Virus record (IMG/VR): IMGVR_UViG_3300035181_000471 | Coordinates: 62,001 to 126,000 of that record | Direction: 5' to 3' (one strand) | Source: a virus | DNA length: 64,000 nucleotides | In this document: positions 32,519 through 38,927 of the stretch, in pieces | Layout: each line of letters opens with the position of its first letter | How positions within the stretch are numbered: position 1 is the first letter of the stretch | Made by a program: the position numbers and the translations under genes | The notes under the pieces: generated by a model | The model's input: only the letters and a program-made list of their open reading frames with translations | Told to the model about the DNA's origin: nothing | The model's database searches: none

Positions 32519-32532
32519 CTTTACCTAATACT
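32519..32532 (-). promoter_or_regulatory. AGTATTAGGTAAAG promoter-like motif
   Basis: Best match to the AGTATTA-N-GTAAAG family, upstream of the AAA+ ATPase RBS and overlapping the stop codon of the 47-residue gene. Confidence 0.55.
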
Positions 32533-32664
32533 CAGAGTTATGTCGTCTTGTCGCACTTTAGACAGCGAATTTGCCTGTAAACATGATAGGGTGACTCCAC
32601 AATTTAGGCAGATTACATGCTTGACCGCTAATGGGTTTGGGACTGAATTAACAACCTGAATCAT
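32521..32664 (-). CDS. small CxxC protein, 47 residues
   Basis: MIQVVNSVPNPLAVKH start with CLNCG and a later Cys; a zinc-ribbon fragment is possible. Its ATG overlaps the stop of the upstream ligase gene (ATGA), and GAGGT lies seven bases upstream. Confidence 0.55.
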   Translation of the reverse strand: MIQVVNSVPNPLAVKHVICLNCGVTLSCLQANSLSKVRQDDITLSIR

Positions 32665-33260
32665 AGTAGTACCTCAAATTGATCGGCAGGAACAGTGGAG
32701 CGCAGTTTTTCAATCCAAGCTTGATTCTTTACTTTGAACATGATAGGCGAGTGGCTGGCTTTTGCTCTGGAGGCTTTGCAAACAACACCTTCGAATGTCA
32801 TCCCCTCAAGATTACCTGTTTTTACTGCCTCAACAAATTCTCTATTGCAGTTGCCGTAGTAAAGCATTCCAGCTTTAGGAATCTCTTTGAATGATTTATT
32901 GAAATCCCCAGGATTCATAAAACCTTTTTTGTAAATAGAGACATCAATTAAGGATACTCGATGAGTTTCATCATAATGGGTTCCTGCAAAAGAGCTAGCA
33001 CCAAAAAATTCGAAAAAGAGCGTGGCTCCCTCGGCTCCCATATCTCGTAGTTCCTTGTGAATAGCTTCGCTGTGTTGATTGATGAGGCCGATTGCTTCTC
33101 CTAGAGGAGAGGTTTCATCAATCAACTGTGTGCGAGATCCAAATTTCCACAGGCCCTTCTTAGGGTGCCATTCTGTACGAATGTTGGACCCATCCAATTT
33201 GTCGAAAGCGTAGACTGGAATATTCTGTAGCTCTCGTGGAATAGAAGGATACTGCTTCAT
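32661..33260 (-). CDS. RNA ligase, Rnl2-like catalytic domain
   Basis: 199 residues, just the nucleotidyltransferase domain. FDKLDGSN puts the adenylated Lys at residue 21; FFEFFGASSFAGTHY is motif III, TFEGVVCKAS motif IV and IMFKVKNQAW motif V. Much shorter than T4 Rnl2 (334 residues), lacking its C-terminal helical domain. It overlaps the next ligase gene (TAATG), so both are made together. Confidence 0.85.
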   Translation of the reverse strand: MKQYPSIPRELQNIPVYAFDKLDGSNIRTEWHPKKGLWKFGSRTQLIDETSPLGEAIGLINQHSEAIHKELRDMGAEGATLFFEFFGASSFAGTHYDETHRVSLIDVSIYKKGFMNPGDFNKSFKEIPKAGMLYYGNCNREFVEAVKTGNLEGMTFEGVVCKASRAKASHSPIMFKVKNQAWIEKLRSTVPADQFEVLL

Positions 33261-34294
33261 TAATCTCCCTTTTTAAGTAGGAATTTATTGCTAATGGCTT
33301 TGAAGCTGACGGTCTCACCATTAATGAGATTACAGCTTTTGTATACTAGGCCCTCACGAATAGCGGCCTTGAGGCTTGGTCCATCGGCATGAGCTAGGAG
33401 CTTGTCAACTGTGTCATAGACTTGGAAGATGGCAATGGCCTTCTCGGTTACAGGAACTTCCTTGATGCCTGGAATTTGAGCTAGGATGTCTCTGCGCTCG
33501 TCAGGGGTGCAGTACCTTCGGTTGTCGATGTCCCAAATGTCGAAGACATAGAAGTCCTGACCCTTGATACCTTCATGATTTCCTTGGATACCCTCGCCAA
33601 TAAGCTCACCCTGGATGGCAATGTTCTTACCGATAGCCATCAGCTTATCACGGAGATTCAGCTTGTTTGCCATGTCCCAGAACGAGTTGCCTTCGGTCTC
33701 TTTTAGGTTGAGGTTGCGGCTACAGACACCGAAGTCCCCATCATTCTTGTAGACCGTCATCGAGGAGCCATCTAGTTTGATGGATTCTTCAAATAGCTCA
33801 TCCTTGTAAGTGTCAAAATAGCGTAGAAGGTTCTGAATTCTTTCCTGGTCAGTCTTACGAATGAAGGCTGGGAACATACCTTTTGCCTGTCCAGCAAGCT
33901 GAGCGGGTAGCGGGGCTTCCCACTTCTGGATACCCAGTAGCTCAGTGAGGTCTGTGCCCTCTTCAAGACCTTGAACCTTGTCCTTGATGGTCTCCTCCCA
34001 AAGTGGTAGTAGGAGACCCTGAGAGACCTGTCCACGAAGCTTGACGGTCTTTAAACGCTCACCTTCAACCTCGTTGAACACCTTTGGAGAGTGTTCTGGC
34101 TTGGTTAGGAATGGAGCTACTTTGGTTGGGATAAAGCTATCAATTTCAAAGTACACCACCAAGTCACCAACGGCATAAAGGCCCTTCTGACACACGATCT
34201 TCCAACCCTGAACAGTAGCGACCTCGATACGATCCGCACCCTCAATTGGGTCTAGGGCTAGAACTCTTTGAATACTGGCTAGTTTTCTTTCCAT
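33260..34294 (-). CDS. RNA ligase with N-terminal OB domain, DraRnl (Rnl5)-like
   Basis: 344 residues. The N-terminal ~120 residues have the OB-fold pattern ADRIEVATVQGWKIVC of Rnl5 ligases; SIKLDGSSM places the nucleophilic Lys at 173, QGELIGEGIQGN is motif III, EGLVYKS motif IV and SFKAISNKFL motif V. Length and order resemble Deinococcus radiodurans DraRnl, which seals RNA nicks. AGAGGAG precedes the ATG. Confidence 0.87.
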   Translation of the reverse strand: MERKLASIQRVLALDPIEGADRIEVATVQGWKIVCQKGLYAVGDLVVYFEIDSFIPTKVAPFLTKPEHSPKVFNEVEGERLKTVKLRGQVSQGLLLPLWEETIKDKVQGLEEGTDLTELLGIQKWEAPLPAQLAGQAKGMFPAFIRKTDQERIQNLLRYFDTYKDELFEESIKLDGSSMTVYKNDGDFGVCSRNLNLKETEGNSFWDMANKLNLRDKLMAIGKNIAIQGELIGEGIQGNHEGIKGQDFYVFDIWDIDNRRYCTPDERRDILAQIPGIKEVPVTEKAIAIFQVYDTVDKLLAHADGPSLKAAIREGLVYKSCNLINGETVSFKAISNKFLLKKGD

Positions 34295-34295
34295 G

Positions 34296-34370
34296 TTACT
34301 CTCCTCTAAATTCTTCTCGGATTCTCATTAGAATTTTTACATGATACTGAGTTATTCGTTCGTCTGGCAC
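34296..34370 (-). CDS. possible micro-ORF, 24 residues
   Basis: A GTG at 34370 behind GAGG opens 24 codons (MPDERITQYHVKILMRIREE start) ending one base before the next gene's ATG. An AGTATCATGTAAAA promoter-like motif lies inside it (34334-34348, minus). Plausible as a coupling peptide, weakly supported. Confidence 0.3.
   Translation of the reverse strand: MPDERITQYHVKILMRIREEFRGE
34334..34348 (-). promoter_or_regulatory. AGTATCATGTAAAA promoter-like motif
   Basis: Variant of the AGTATTA-N-GTAAAG family on the minus strand, about 40 bases upstream of the Rnl5-like gene start. Confidence 0.42.
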
Positions 34371-34377
34371 ATGGGCC

Positions 34378-34968
34378 TCAAAAAGAGTAATTCTTGGTTG
34401 GTTTGCGGCATTTTACTTGCCATCCTGCATTGGTTCCTTCTTTGTAGCATGGAAGGAGAGTGGCCTTGGGGTCTTTGAGAACGATACCTTCGTCCTCTAT
34501 TTTAGTAATACCGTTAAAAATCTCAACAAAACCACACTCAAACCACCGAGCTACCCAAAGATTTTTGTGGACTTCGAAATGGGAGTAGTGAACCTTCTGG
34601 ATAGGCCAAAGGGTGTGAAGGATGGCTCTTCGCTCCATGAGGGTCATCCCAGTTAGCATCTTACCCTGATACTTTAGGATGTCGAACACATACAGGGTGT
34701 CCTTAACTCCGACACCCTTAGAGTGGAGTAGTTCAGCCACAAAATAGGAGTCCTCAATCTTCAAAAGCATGTCTTTTGCCGGAAACTCGTTTATATTCCA
34801 GGCTTTATGGGGTTCATTGTGCCGTGTCCAGGACTTGAGACCATCATCGGTTTCAATAGTTGTGCAAGTCCCGTTCTTTTTGTATTCGGCAGAGAAACCC
34901 ATACCCTCAAACACAGGAAGGTGGCCGGGAATGACAGCTCTCTCAGGTCGAGGTGGGTAAAGGAACAT
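34378..34968 (-). CDS. ATP-dependent DNA-ligase-like nucleotidyltransferase
   Basis: 196 residues, a lone adenylation domain. EYKKNGTC carries the candidate Lys30 (KxNG where KxDG is usual), YVFDILKYQGKMLTGMTLMERRAIL resembles motif IIIa of ATP-dependent DNA ligases, DEGIVLKD is motif IV and WQVKCR motif V. The OB domain needed for full ligation is absent, so it may be a partial ligase, an adenylation partner or an RNA-directed enzyme. GGAGG precedes the ATG. Confidence 0.72.
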   Translation of the reverse strand: MFLYPPRPERAVIPGHLPVFEGMGFSAEYKKNGTCTTIETDDGLKSWTRHNEPHKAWNINEFPAKDMLLKIEDSYFVAELLHSKGVGVKDTLYVFDILKYQGKMLTGMTLMERRAILHTLWPIQKVHYSHFEVHKNLWVARWFECGFVEIFNGITKIEDEGIVLKDPKATLLPCYKEGTNAGWQVKCRKPTKNYSF

Positions 34969-34982
34969 TGTGCCTCCACACC

Positions 34983-34989
34983 ATTATAC
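34983..34989 (-). promoter_or_regulatory. GTATAAT promoter-like box
   Basis: GGTATAAT on the minus strand 15 bases upstream of the ligase-like gene at 34378-34968. No inverted repeat surrounds this one. Confidence 0.48.
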
Positions 34990-34999
34990 CTGACTGTTC

Positions 35000-35200
35000 T
35001 TAGTTTAACACCAATTTTATCGAAGAAGTATCACCTTCTTTAAGATTGGTAAGTGTTTGAATCACCACGAGATTCCCCTCTAGTCTGGCTAATTCAAGGA
35101 AAATTTCTTTGTGCTTCAGCACATAAGCAGCCATTCTGCGTTTCCTCTCCGTACGGAAGACCTCAAAAGCCTTTATTACTCGCTGATCATCAGTAGCCAT
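35000..35200 (-). CDS. small helical protein, 66 residues
   Basis: MATDDQRVIKAFEVFRTERK start; helical, basic N-terminal half. AAGGAGGGCGGA precedes the ATG, a strong RBS. Not recognised. Confidence 0.62.
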   Translation of the reverse strand: MATDDQRVIKAFEVFRTERKRRMAAYVLKHKEIFLELARLEGNLVVIQTLTNLKEGDTSSIKLVLN

Positions 35201-35235
35201 TCCGCCCTCCTTATGTCTACAAAAAGGATTCTATA

Positions 35236-35267
35236 AAAGTAAAAGCCCTCAATAGGGCTTTTACTTT
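35236..35267. terminator. strong bidirectional terminator hairpin
   Basis: A 14-bp perfect stem (35236-35249 with 35254-35267) with a CAAT loop. On the plus strand a T-rich tract follows; on the minus strand the stem itself ends in ACTTTTA. It lies downstream of the 73-residue gene at 35283-35504. Confidence 0.8.
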
Positions 35268-35282
35268 GTTTTTTCTTGGATT

Positions 35283-35504
35283 TTACTCTCCGATTACGCC
35301 TTCAGCAATGACCTTAGTGACACCACGACCTCGCCAGGGGATCTGGACCACACGATAGCAATCCTTACCTTCCTCATTCTGGTAAAGGACCGTATTGATG
35401 GCCCCATTCCAAGATGCGGCTGTAGTGCTTAGACCGGAATTCTTGGTCCCACAACGAGTGGTTTCACCACGACTACCCTGCATCAATCCGTAAAAGTGAC
35501 TCAT
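35283..35504 (-). CDS. small protein, 73 residues
   Basis: MSHFYGLMQGSRGETTRCGT start, Gly/Thr-rich and beta-prone. A similar opening (MSHFYG..QG.RGE.TR.G) is, as far as I recall, common in small conserved phage and bacterial proteins of unknown function. It overlaps the upstream gene by four bases (ATGA). Confidence 0.7.
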   Translation of the reverse strand: MSHFYGLMQGSRGETTRCGTKNSGLSTTAASWNGAINTVLYQNEEGKDCYRVVQIPWRGRGVTKVIAEGVIGE

Positions 35505-35734
35505 GATTTCTCCGTTTCTGTTTTAGGCGGAAGGGTTCGATGATCGAACTTTGTTGCGACTGACCACTTGCTCTTGTAATCATCTGGGTGAGTGATTGTT
35601 GAAAGAACCTGCATACAGTGGGAACACTCCATGAACCTCAAAAGTGAAAGATGGTCGTTCTCATCCTTGGGTTCAATCCACCGCTCCATCAGAAGACGAT
35701 ACTGGTGGCCCTTAACATAGCACAAAAGTCTCAT
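35501..35734 (-). CDS. small CxxC protein, 77 residues
   Basis: MRLLCYVKGHQYRLLMERWI start with MECSHCMQVL in the middle; a CxxC/His zinc-ribbon is likely. It is linked by ATGA and TAATG overlaps to its neighbours. Confidence 0.62.
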   Translation of the reverse strand: MRLLCYVKGHQYRLLMERWIEPKDENDHLSLLRFMECSHCMQVLSTITHPDDYKSKWSVATKFDHRTLPPKTETEKS

Positions 35735-35808
35735 TACTTGCTCCCGTAAAGAAGGATGTAAGCTTCCTGTTGTTCCTTAGTGAGAGATACCCACCACATG
35801 AGCATCAT
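35734..35808 (-). CDS. micro-protein, 24 residues
   Basis: MMLMWWVSLTKEQQEAYILL start. Both ends use TAATG overlaps with the adjacent genes, the same coupling as confirmed-looking neighbours, which argues that it is translated. Function unknown. Confidence 0.5.
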   Translation of the reverse strand: MMLMWWVSLTKEQQEAYILLYGSK

Positions 35809-36494
35809 TATTTGGCCTCCTTAGCCTTAAGGGTAACACCAGCGGCCTCAAGCATCGAGACAGCCTCACTCAGAGTCCCATCAAACTTGGGCTTGATGGA
35901 GAGAACACCAACAGTAGGGAGGAGAGATTCGGCATCTTCCTCGTTCTCGGTCAGCATGAAGACCTGATCCAACGAATCCTCGTGGATGATCTTCTTCACT
36001 TCGCGCTCCTGGTGGAGAATGGGAGCGATGCCGCCGAAGTCAATCTTGCTCAGAGCGTCACTGACCTTCTTGCGAAGCACGGGATCAAGCAGAATAGCCT
36101 GATTGAACAGATAAGCCTCAGGGCGAACTTCCTTTTCATCCAGTTTGATGCCCTTTTCAGTCAGCATCGCGGCCTCTTCAGCGGTCAGAACCGAAGTGCT
36201 AGCTCGTTTCTTGAGTTCGCACGAAGCAGTAGACACACTACCCGTGCCTTCGAAGTTGGCAGGACGCTTGTGAGCTTCGGTCCCCATGTTGGCGAAGAGC
36301 TTGAGCATGTTGGCCTTGACCTTAGCCTCGTAAATAGCCGAGACACCTTCAAGAGACTTGATGACAGCCGTAGCCGCCGAAAGATTGTCGAGGTCGGAGC
36401 CGAGAACGACAGTCTCCTTCTCCTTCTTACCAGCCTTCTTAGTGGGGGTAGCGGCGACTTTCTCAGCGGTAGCGAACATATCCATTTTAGCCAT
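35808..36494 (-). CDS. unknown protein, 228 residues
   Basis: Starts MAKMDMFATAEKVAATPTKK behind GGAGGCAAT; a longer frame to 36545 lacks an RBS. Helical and charged with a Lys-rich N-terminal linker, no Cys-rich motif. Not recognised. Its RBS is exactly complementary over nine bases to the loop of the 13591-13633 RNA hairpin (see findings). Confidence 0.7.
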   Translation of the reverse strand: MAKMDMFATAEKVAATPTKKAGKKEKETVVLGSDLDNLSAATAVIKSLEGVSAIYEAKVKANMLKLFANMGTEAHKRPANFEGTGSVSTASCELKKRASTSVLTAEEAAMLTEKGIKLDEKEVRPEAYLFNQAILLDPVLRKKVSDALSKIDFGGIAPILHQEREVKKIIHEDSLDQVFMLTENEEDAESLLPTVGVLSIKPKFDGTLSEAVSMLEAAGVTLKAKEAK

Positions 36495-36513
36495 GTGTAT
36501 TGCCTCCATAGTC

Positions 36514-36543
36514 ATTATACCAGGGTGGCCCCAGAATCCTACC
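36514..36543 (-). promoter_or_regulatory. GTATAAT promoter with GGTAGGATTC upstream element
   Basis: GTATAAT (36514-36520, minus) with GGTAGGATT (36534-36543) at about -35. Flanking GCCTCC and GGTGGC are nearly, but not fully, complementary. Confidence 0.58.
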
Positions 36544-36548
36544 AAATT

Positions 36549-37091
36549 TCAAACACGAATTTTACGGACCATCTGACCATCACGAATAGTGGTCGAGTCC
36601 TTGTCGGGTAGGCAGTCATCAAACAAGATAAAATCGGTCTCAGGGAACTGGCGAGTCCACAGATCAAACATCTTGTCCTTACCGTAGAGATTGACGATTT
36701 CCCACTTCTGGAGATCGGACCTCAGCCTAACGAGAGCCTCAAAATCGGACCAGCAGGGAACCCACTTATCATCAACTTCGATGTTCCGTCCTGTATGAGA
36801 AGCAAGGTTACGGCCAATTTGACGCTCGTGTGGATGATCAATGGCGAAACTGAAGACTCCGAACTTGGGAGCATTATGCATTTCACGGTCTGTAGCTAGG
36901 AAAGAATTGATGAATGAGTTCATGTAGCCTATTTTCTTAGGTAGGGGACATGCGGAGTGCCAACTGTCAACGACAGTAGCCTCCAAGTCAAACATTACCA
37001 TCAAATCACGCATATTAACCCCTGTAGCCAGAAGGTCAGGTTGGTCTTCGGAGAGATTGTAGGTTCGATTGAGTTCCGAGAATTTGGACAT
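36549..37091 (-). CDS. HAD-like hydrolase
   Basis: 180 residues. VMFDLEATV at 32-40 resembles HAD motif I (DxExT, with Asp35) and DFILFDDCLPDKD near the C-terminus resembles motif IV. The motif I second Asp is Glu, so activity is uncertain. GGAGGT precedes the ATG. A nucleotidase role is conceivable. Confidence 0.55.
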   Translation of the reverse strand: MSKFSELNRTYNLSEDQPDLLATGVNMRDLMVMFDLEATVVDSWHSACPLPKKIGYMNSFINSFLATDREMHNAPKFGVFSFAIDHPHERQIGRNLASHTGRNIEVDDKWVPCWSDFEALVRLRSDLQKWEIVNLYGKDKMFDLWTRQFPETDFILFDDCLPDKDSTTIRDGQMVRKIRV

Positions 37092-37109
37092 ATGAATACC
37101 TCCAACCCT

Positions 37110-37117
37110 ATTATACC
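37110..37117 (-). promoter_or_regulatory. GTATAAT promoter-like box
   Basis: CGGTATAAT on the minus strand, upstream of GGAGGT and the HAD-like gene, and immediately after the terminator hairpin at 37130-37167. Confidence 0.5.
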
Positions 37118-37129
37118 GAACCTAAATAC

Positions 37130-37167
37130 AAATTGCCCCAAGAATTTTTAGGTTCTTGGGGCAATTT
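37130..37167. terminator. strong terminator hairpin
   Basis: A 15-bp perfect stem (37130-37144 with 37153-37167) around an eight-base loop. It ends the transcript of the small exported protein gene and separates it from the HAD-like gene promoter. T tracts are stronger in the plus direction. Confidence 0.78.
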
Positions 37168-37182
37168 TTAGACTAAATGCTG

Positions 37183-37386
37183 TTACTTCTTGACTTCAGC
37201 CTTAGGAGCGGTCTTCTTGACAGCCTTCTTGTGCTTCTTGGCCTTCTTGACTTCTGCCTTAGCAGGAGCGGCAGGGGCCTTCACCTCAGCCTTGACAGCG
37301 GGAGCGGCCTTGGCGGTCTCGTGAGGAGCCTGAGCGAAAGCTAGGGTGCTGGTGGCGAGTAGTGCGGCGAGTAGGGTATTCTTCAT
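37183..37386 (-). CDS. small exported Lys/Ala-rich protein, 67 residues
   Basis: MKNTLLAALLATSTLAFAQA is a clear signal peptide with an AFA-QA cleavage site; the mature part is a low-complexity Ala/Pro/Lys-rich peptide (repeats of KAEVK, KAPAAPA, ending in multiple KK). A positively charged periplasmic peptide could bind the cell envelope. The start at 37386 follows TAAGGAGAG. Confidence 0.72.
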   Translation of the reverse strand: MKNTLLAALLATSTLAFAQAPHETAKAAPAVKAEVKAPAAPAKAEVKKAKKHKKAVKKTAPKAEVKK

Positions 37387-37429
37387 TGGGTGGCTCTCCT
37401 TAAATTGGCGCATGGGCCGTAGAGTCTGA

Positions 37430-37440
37430 TTACTTATACT
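37430..37440 (-). promoter_or_regulatory. AGTATAAGTAA promoter-like motif
   Basis: Minus-strand variant of the AGTATTA-N-GTAAAG family, about 45 bases upstream of the small exported protein start. Confidence 0.42.
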
Positions 37441-37468
37441 GCGATTTTGGTGCCAACTTACATTTTCT

Positions 37469-37579
37469 TTATTTTCCTGTGCTTCCTAGGCCACCTTCAC
37501 CTCTAGGGATGCCTTTAATGTGGCATTTTGCAATAGCTAGAGGTGCAAAAACCATCTGAGCAATGTGATAAAGGTGAGG
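37469..37579 (-). pseudogene. 3' remnant of a second dUTPase
   Basis: A 36-codon open stretch without its own start, preceded in frame by TGA, reads LYHIAQMVFAPLAIA and then RGEGGLGSTGK followed by TAA. These are motifs IV and V of trimeric dUTPases at the correct spacing. The intact dUTPase domain at 37617-38885 has different versions (KIAQIVPMP and RGIGGFGSTGS), so this is not a simple duplication. It looks like the tail of the original gene left after the endonuclease-dUTPase block arrived. Confidence 0.78.
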
Positions 37580-37616
37580 TCATTTCAACATAAAGACTAC
37601 ACAAATAGTTTGAAAC

Positions 37617-38885
37617 TCAGCTTCCGGTACTTCCAAATCCCCCGATTCCTCTATTTGTGACTTCAAGCGATTCTACTTCCTCAATCTCAAAATGGGATGC
37701 AGGCATTGGAACTATTTGTGCGATCTTTAGTGGTAATTCCAAATCGGGGGCAAGTTTATCTACTTTTCTAAGCGCCACAATTATGTTTCCTGTGTAGCTC
37801 TGGTCAATTACCCCAAGATTATTAGCTAGCATGTAACCTGTTTTTGAGATTGAACTTCTAGGAACGAGAGCCAACCACCAACCTGGGGCTGGTTGAATTT
37901 TGATACCCGTGTCAAAAAACTCTACATCTCCAATTGTTTTTAGCTTAGAAATGATTGTAACATCATACCCAGAGTCAGAGATGTTGGTTTTACTGGGAAT
38001 TTTAGCTTCAGAGCTTGTTCTCACACATTTAAAGGTGGCTAAGGTTGTGCCGGGACCAAAAGAAGGAAGCCATGCAGCTAGTTTTTTAAAAAGTTGGTAT
38101 TTTCTTTCTAACTTGAATGGGGTAATGCTGTAAATTCTACCTAAAATATCAAGAGCGTTGGACCCTGCATACTCTAAGTGATTACAGGCCCCTTTAGCTA
38201 TAGACGAGGAAACTCCTAGAAAAGATTGAATACTTTCAAGAAACTCCAACGATCCAGAGGCAAAGTTGCATCGAGGATAATTGTAAAATTCACTATCTTG
38301 AGTCACACAACCATCTCCATCAAAGAATCCTGCTATGAAGGAGAGAGTCAGTTCCGGGGGAAGCAAGGGAAACTTAATATCAAAACACTTTTTACCATAG
38401 GAACTCAATCCAAGGTGGGAGGCAACATCTGTGACAATCTGAGTTGAGTTAAATGTTATTCCACAAATATCCTTGTTTTTCTTTGAGGTAACGGGACCAC
38501 ATTGAGACCACTTGGCAATAGAGGTAAGAAGGTTAAAACTGGACTCATCTGATTCTTTTAAGGAGATGTTAACCACCCCCCTCCCTATAGAACCATCTGC
38601 GGCAATTAATCCTAGGACATAGGCTTTTTCATGTGTATCTATAACAGAAAAAAGGTTGTCATCGAGCGGGTATTTCATACTGGGGTTTCCCCTTCCAGAG
38701 AATTTAAGGGTTCTTGAGCAAAATAAGCATATATCCTTGCCATTATTGCTATTTCTAAATCTAAGGGCATCCTTATAGGGGTAACTGTATTGGCCCCTAC
38801 ATTTATTGGATACCCCAAAGTCACAAGTCACAGTGACTACTGCGTGTGATCCTTTGGTTAGGAATTTTATTTCTTCTTTTATCAT
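37617..38885 (-). CDS. LAGLIDADG endonuclease fused to dUTPase
   Basis: 422 residues. Residues 1-70 contain four Cys (CDFGVSNKC, CLFC) that may bind zinc. VLGLIAADGS (90-99) and FIAGFFDGDG (183-192) are two LAGLIDADG motifs of a monomeric homing endonuclease. From about 285 a complete trimeric dUTPase follows: DSGYDV (I), PRSSISKTG (II), NNLGVIDQSYTGNI (III), KIAQIVP (IV) and RGIGGFGSTGS (V). No intein C-terminal HN-C/S/T junction is present, so this is a fusion, not an intein. The dUTPase part would turn dUTP into dUMP; whether it works while fused, or is also translated separately, is unknown. A hairpin covers the start region. Confidence 0.9.
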   Translation of the reverse strand: MIKEEIKFLTKGSHAVVTVTCDFGVSNKCRGQYSYPYKDALRFRNSNNGKDICLFCSRTLKFSGRGNPSMKYPLDDNLFSVIDTHEKAYVLGLIAADGSIGRGVVNISLKESDESSFNLLTSIAKWSQCGPVTSKKNKDICGITFNSTQIVTDVASHLGLSSYGKKCFDIKFPLLPPELTLSFIAGFFDGDGCVTQDSEFYNYPRCNFASGSLEFLESIQSFLGVSSSIAKGACNHLEYAGSNALDILGRIYSITPFKLERKYQLFKKLAAWLPSFGPGTTLATFKCVRTSSEAKIPSKTNISDSGYDVTIISKLKTIGDVEFFDTGIKIQPAPGWWLALVPRSSISKTGYMLANNLGVIDQSYTGNIIVALRKVDKLAPDLELPLKIAQIVPMPASHFEIEEVESLEVTNRGIGGFGSTGS

Positions 38886-38887
38886 TT

Positions 38888-38919
38888 CCAGCCCCTATCA
38901 ATAGCCCCTAGGGGGCTGG
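38888..38919 (-). promoter_or_regulatory. hairpin covering the RBS of the endonuclease-dUTPase gene
   Basis: CCAGCCCC (38888-38895) and GGGGCTGG (38912-38919) are perfect complements, with a second overlapping palindrome CCCCTAGGGG. On the minus strand the last arm ends three bases before the ATG, so in read-through mRNA from the reductase the start region would be paired. Translation may be kept low. Confidence 0.55.
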
Positions 38920-38927
38920 TAAGTTGG

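Noticed and set aside
37617-38885. Interpretation of the endonuclease as an intein in the dUTPase
   Set aside because: There is no N-terminal extein or Cys/Ser1, and no HN-C/S/T junction before the dUTPase part; a fusion explains the sequence better.
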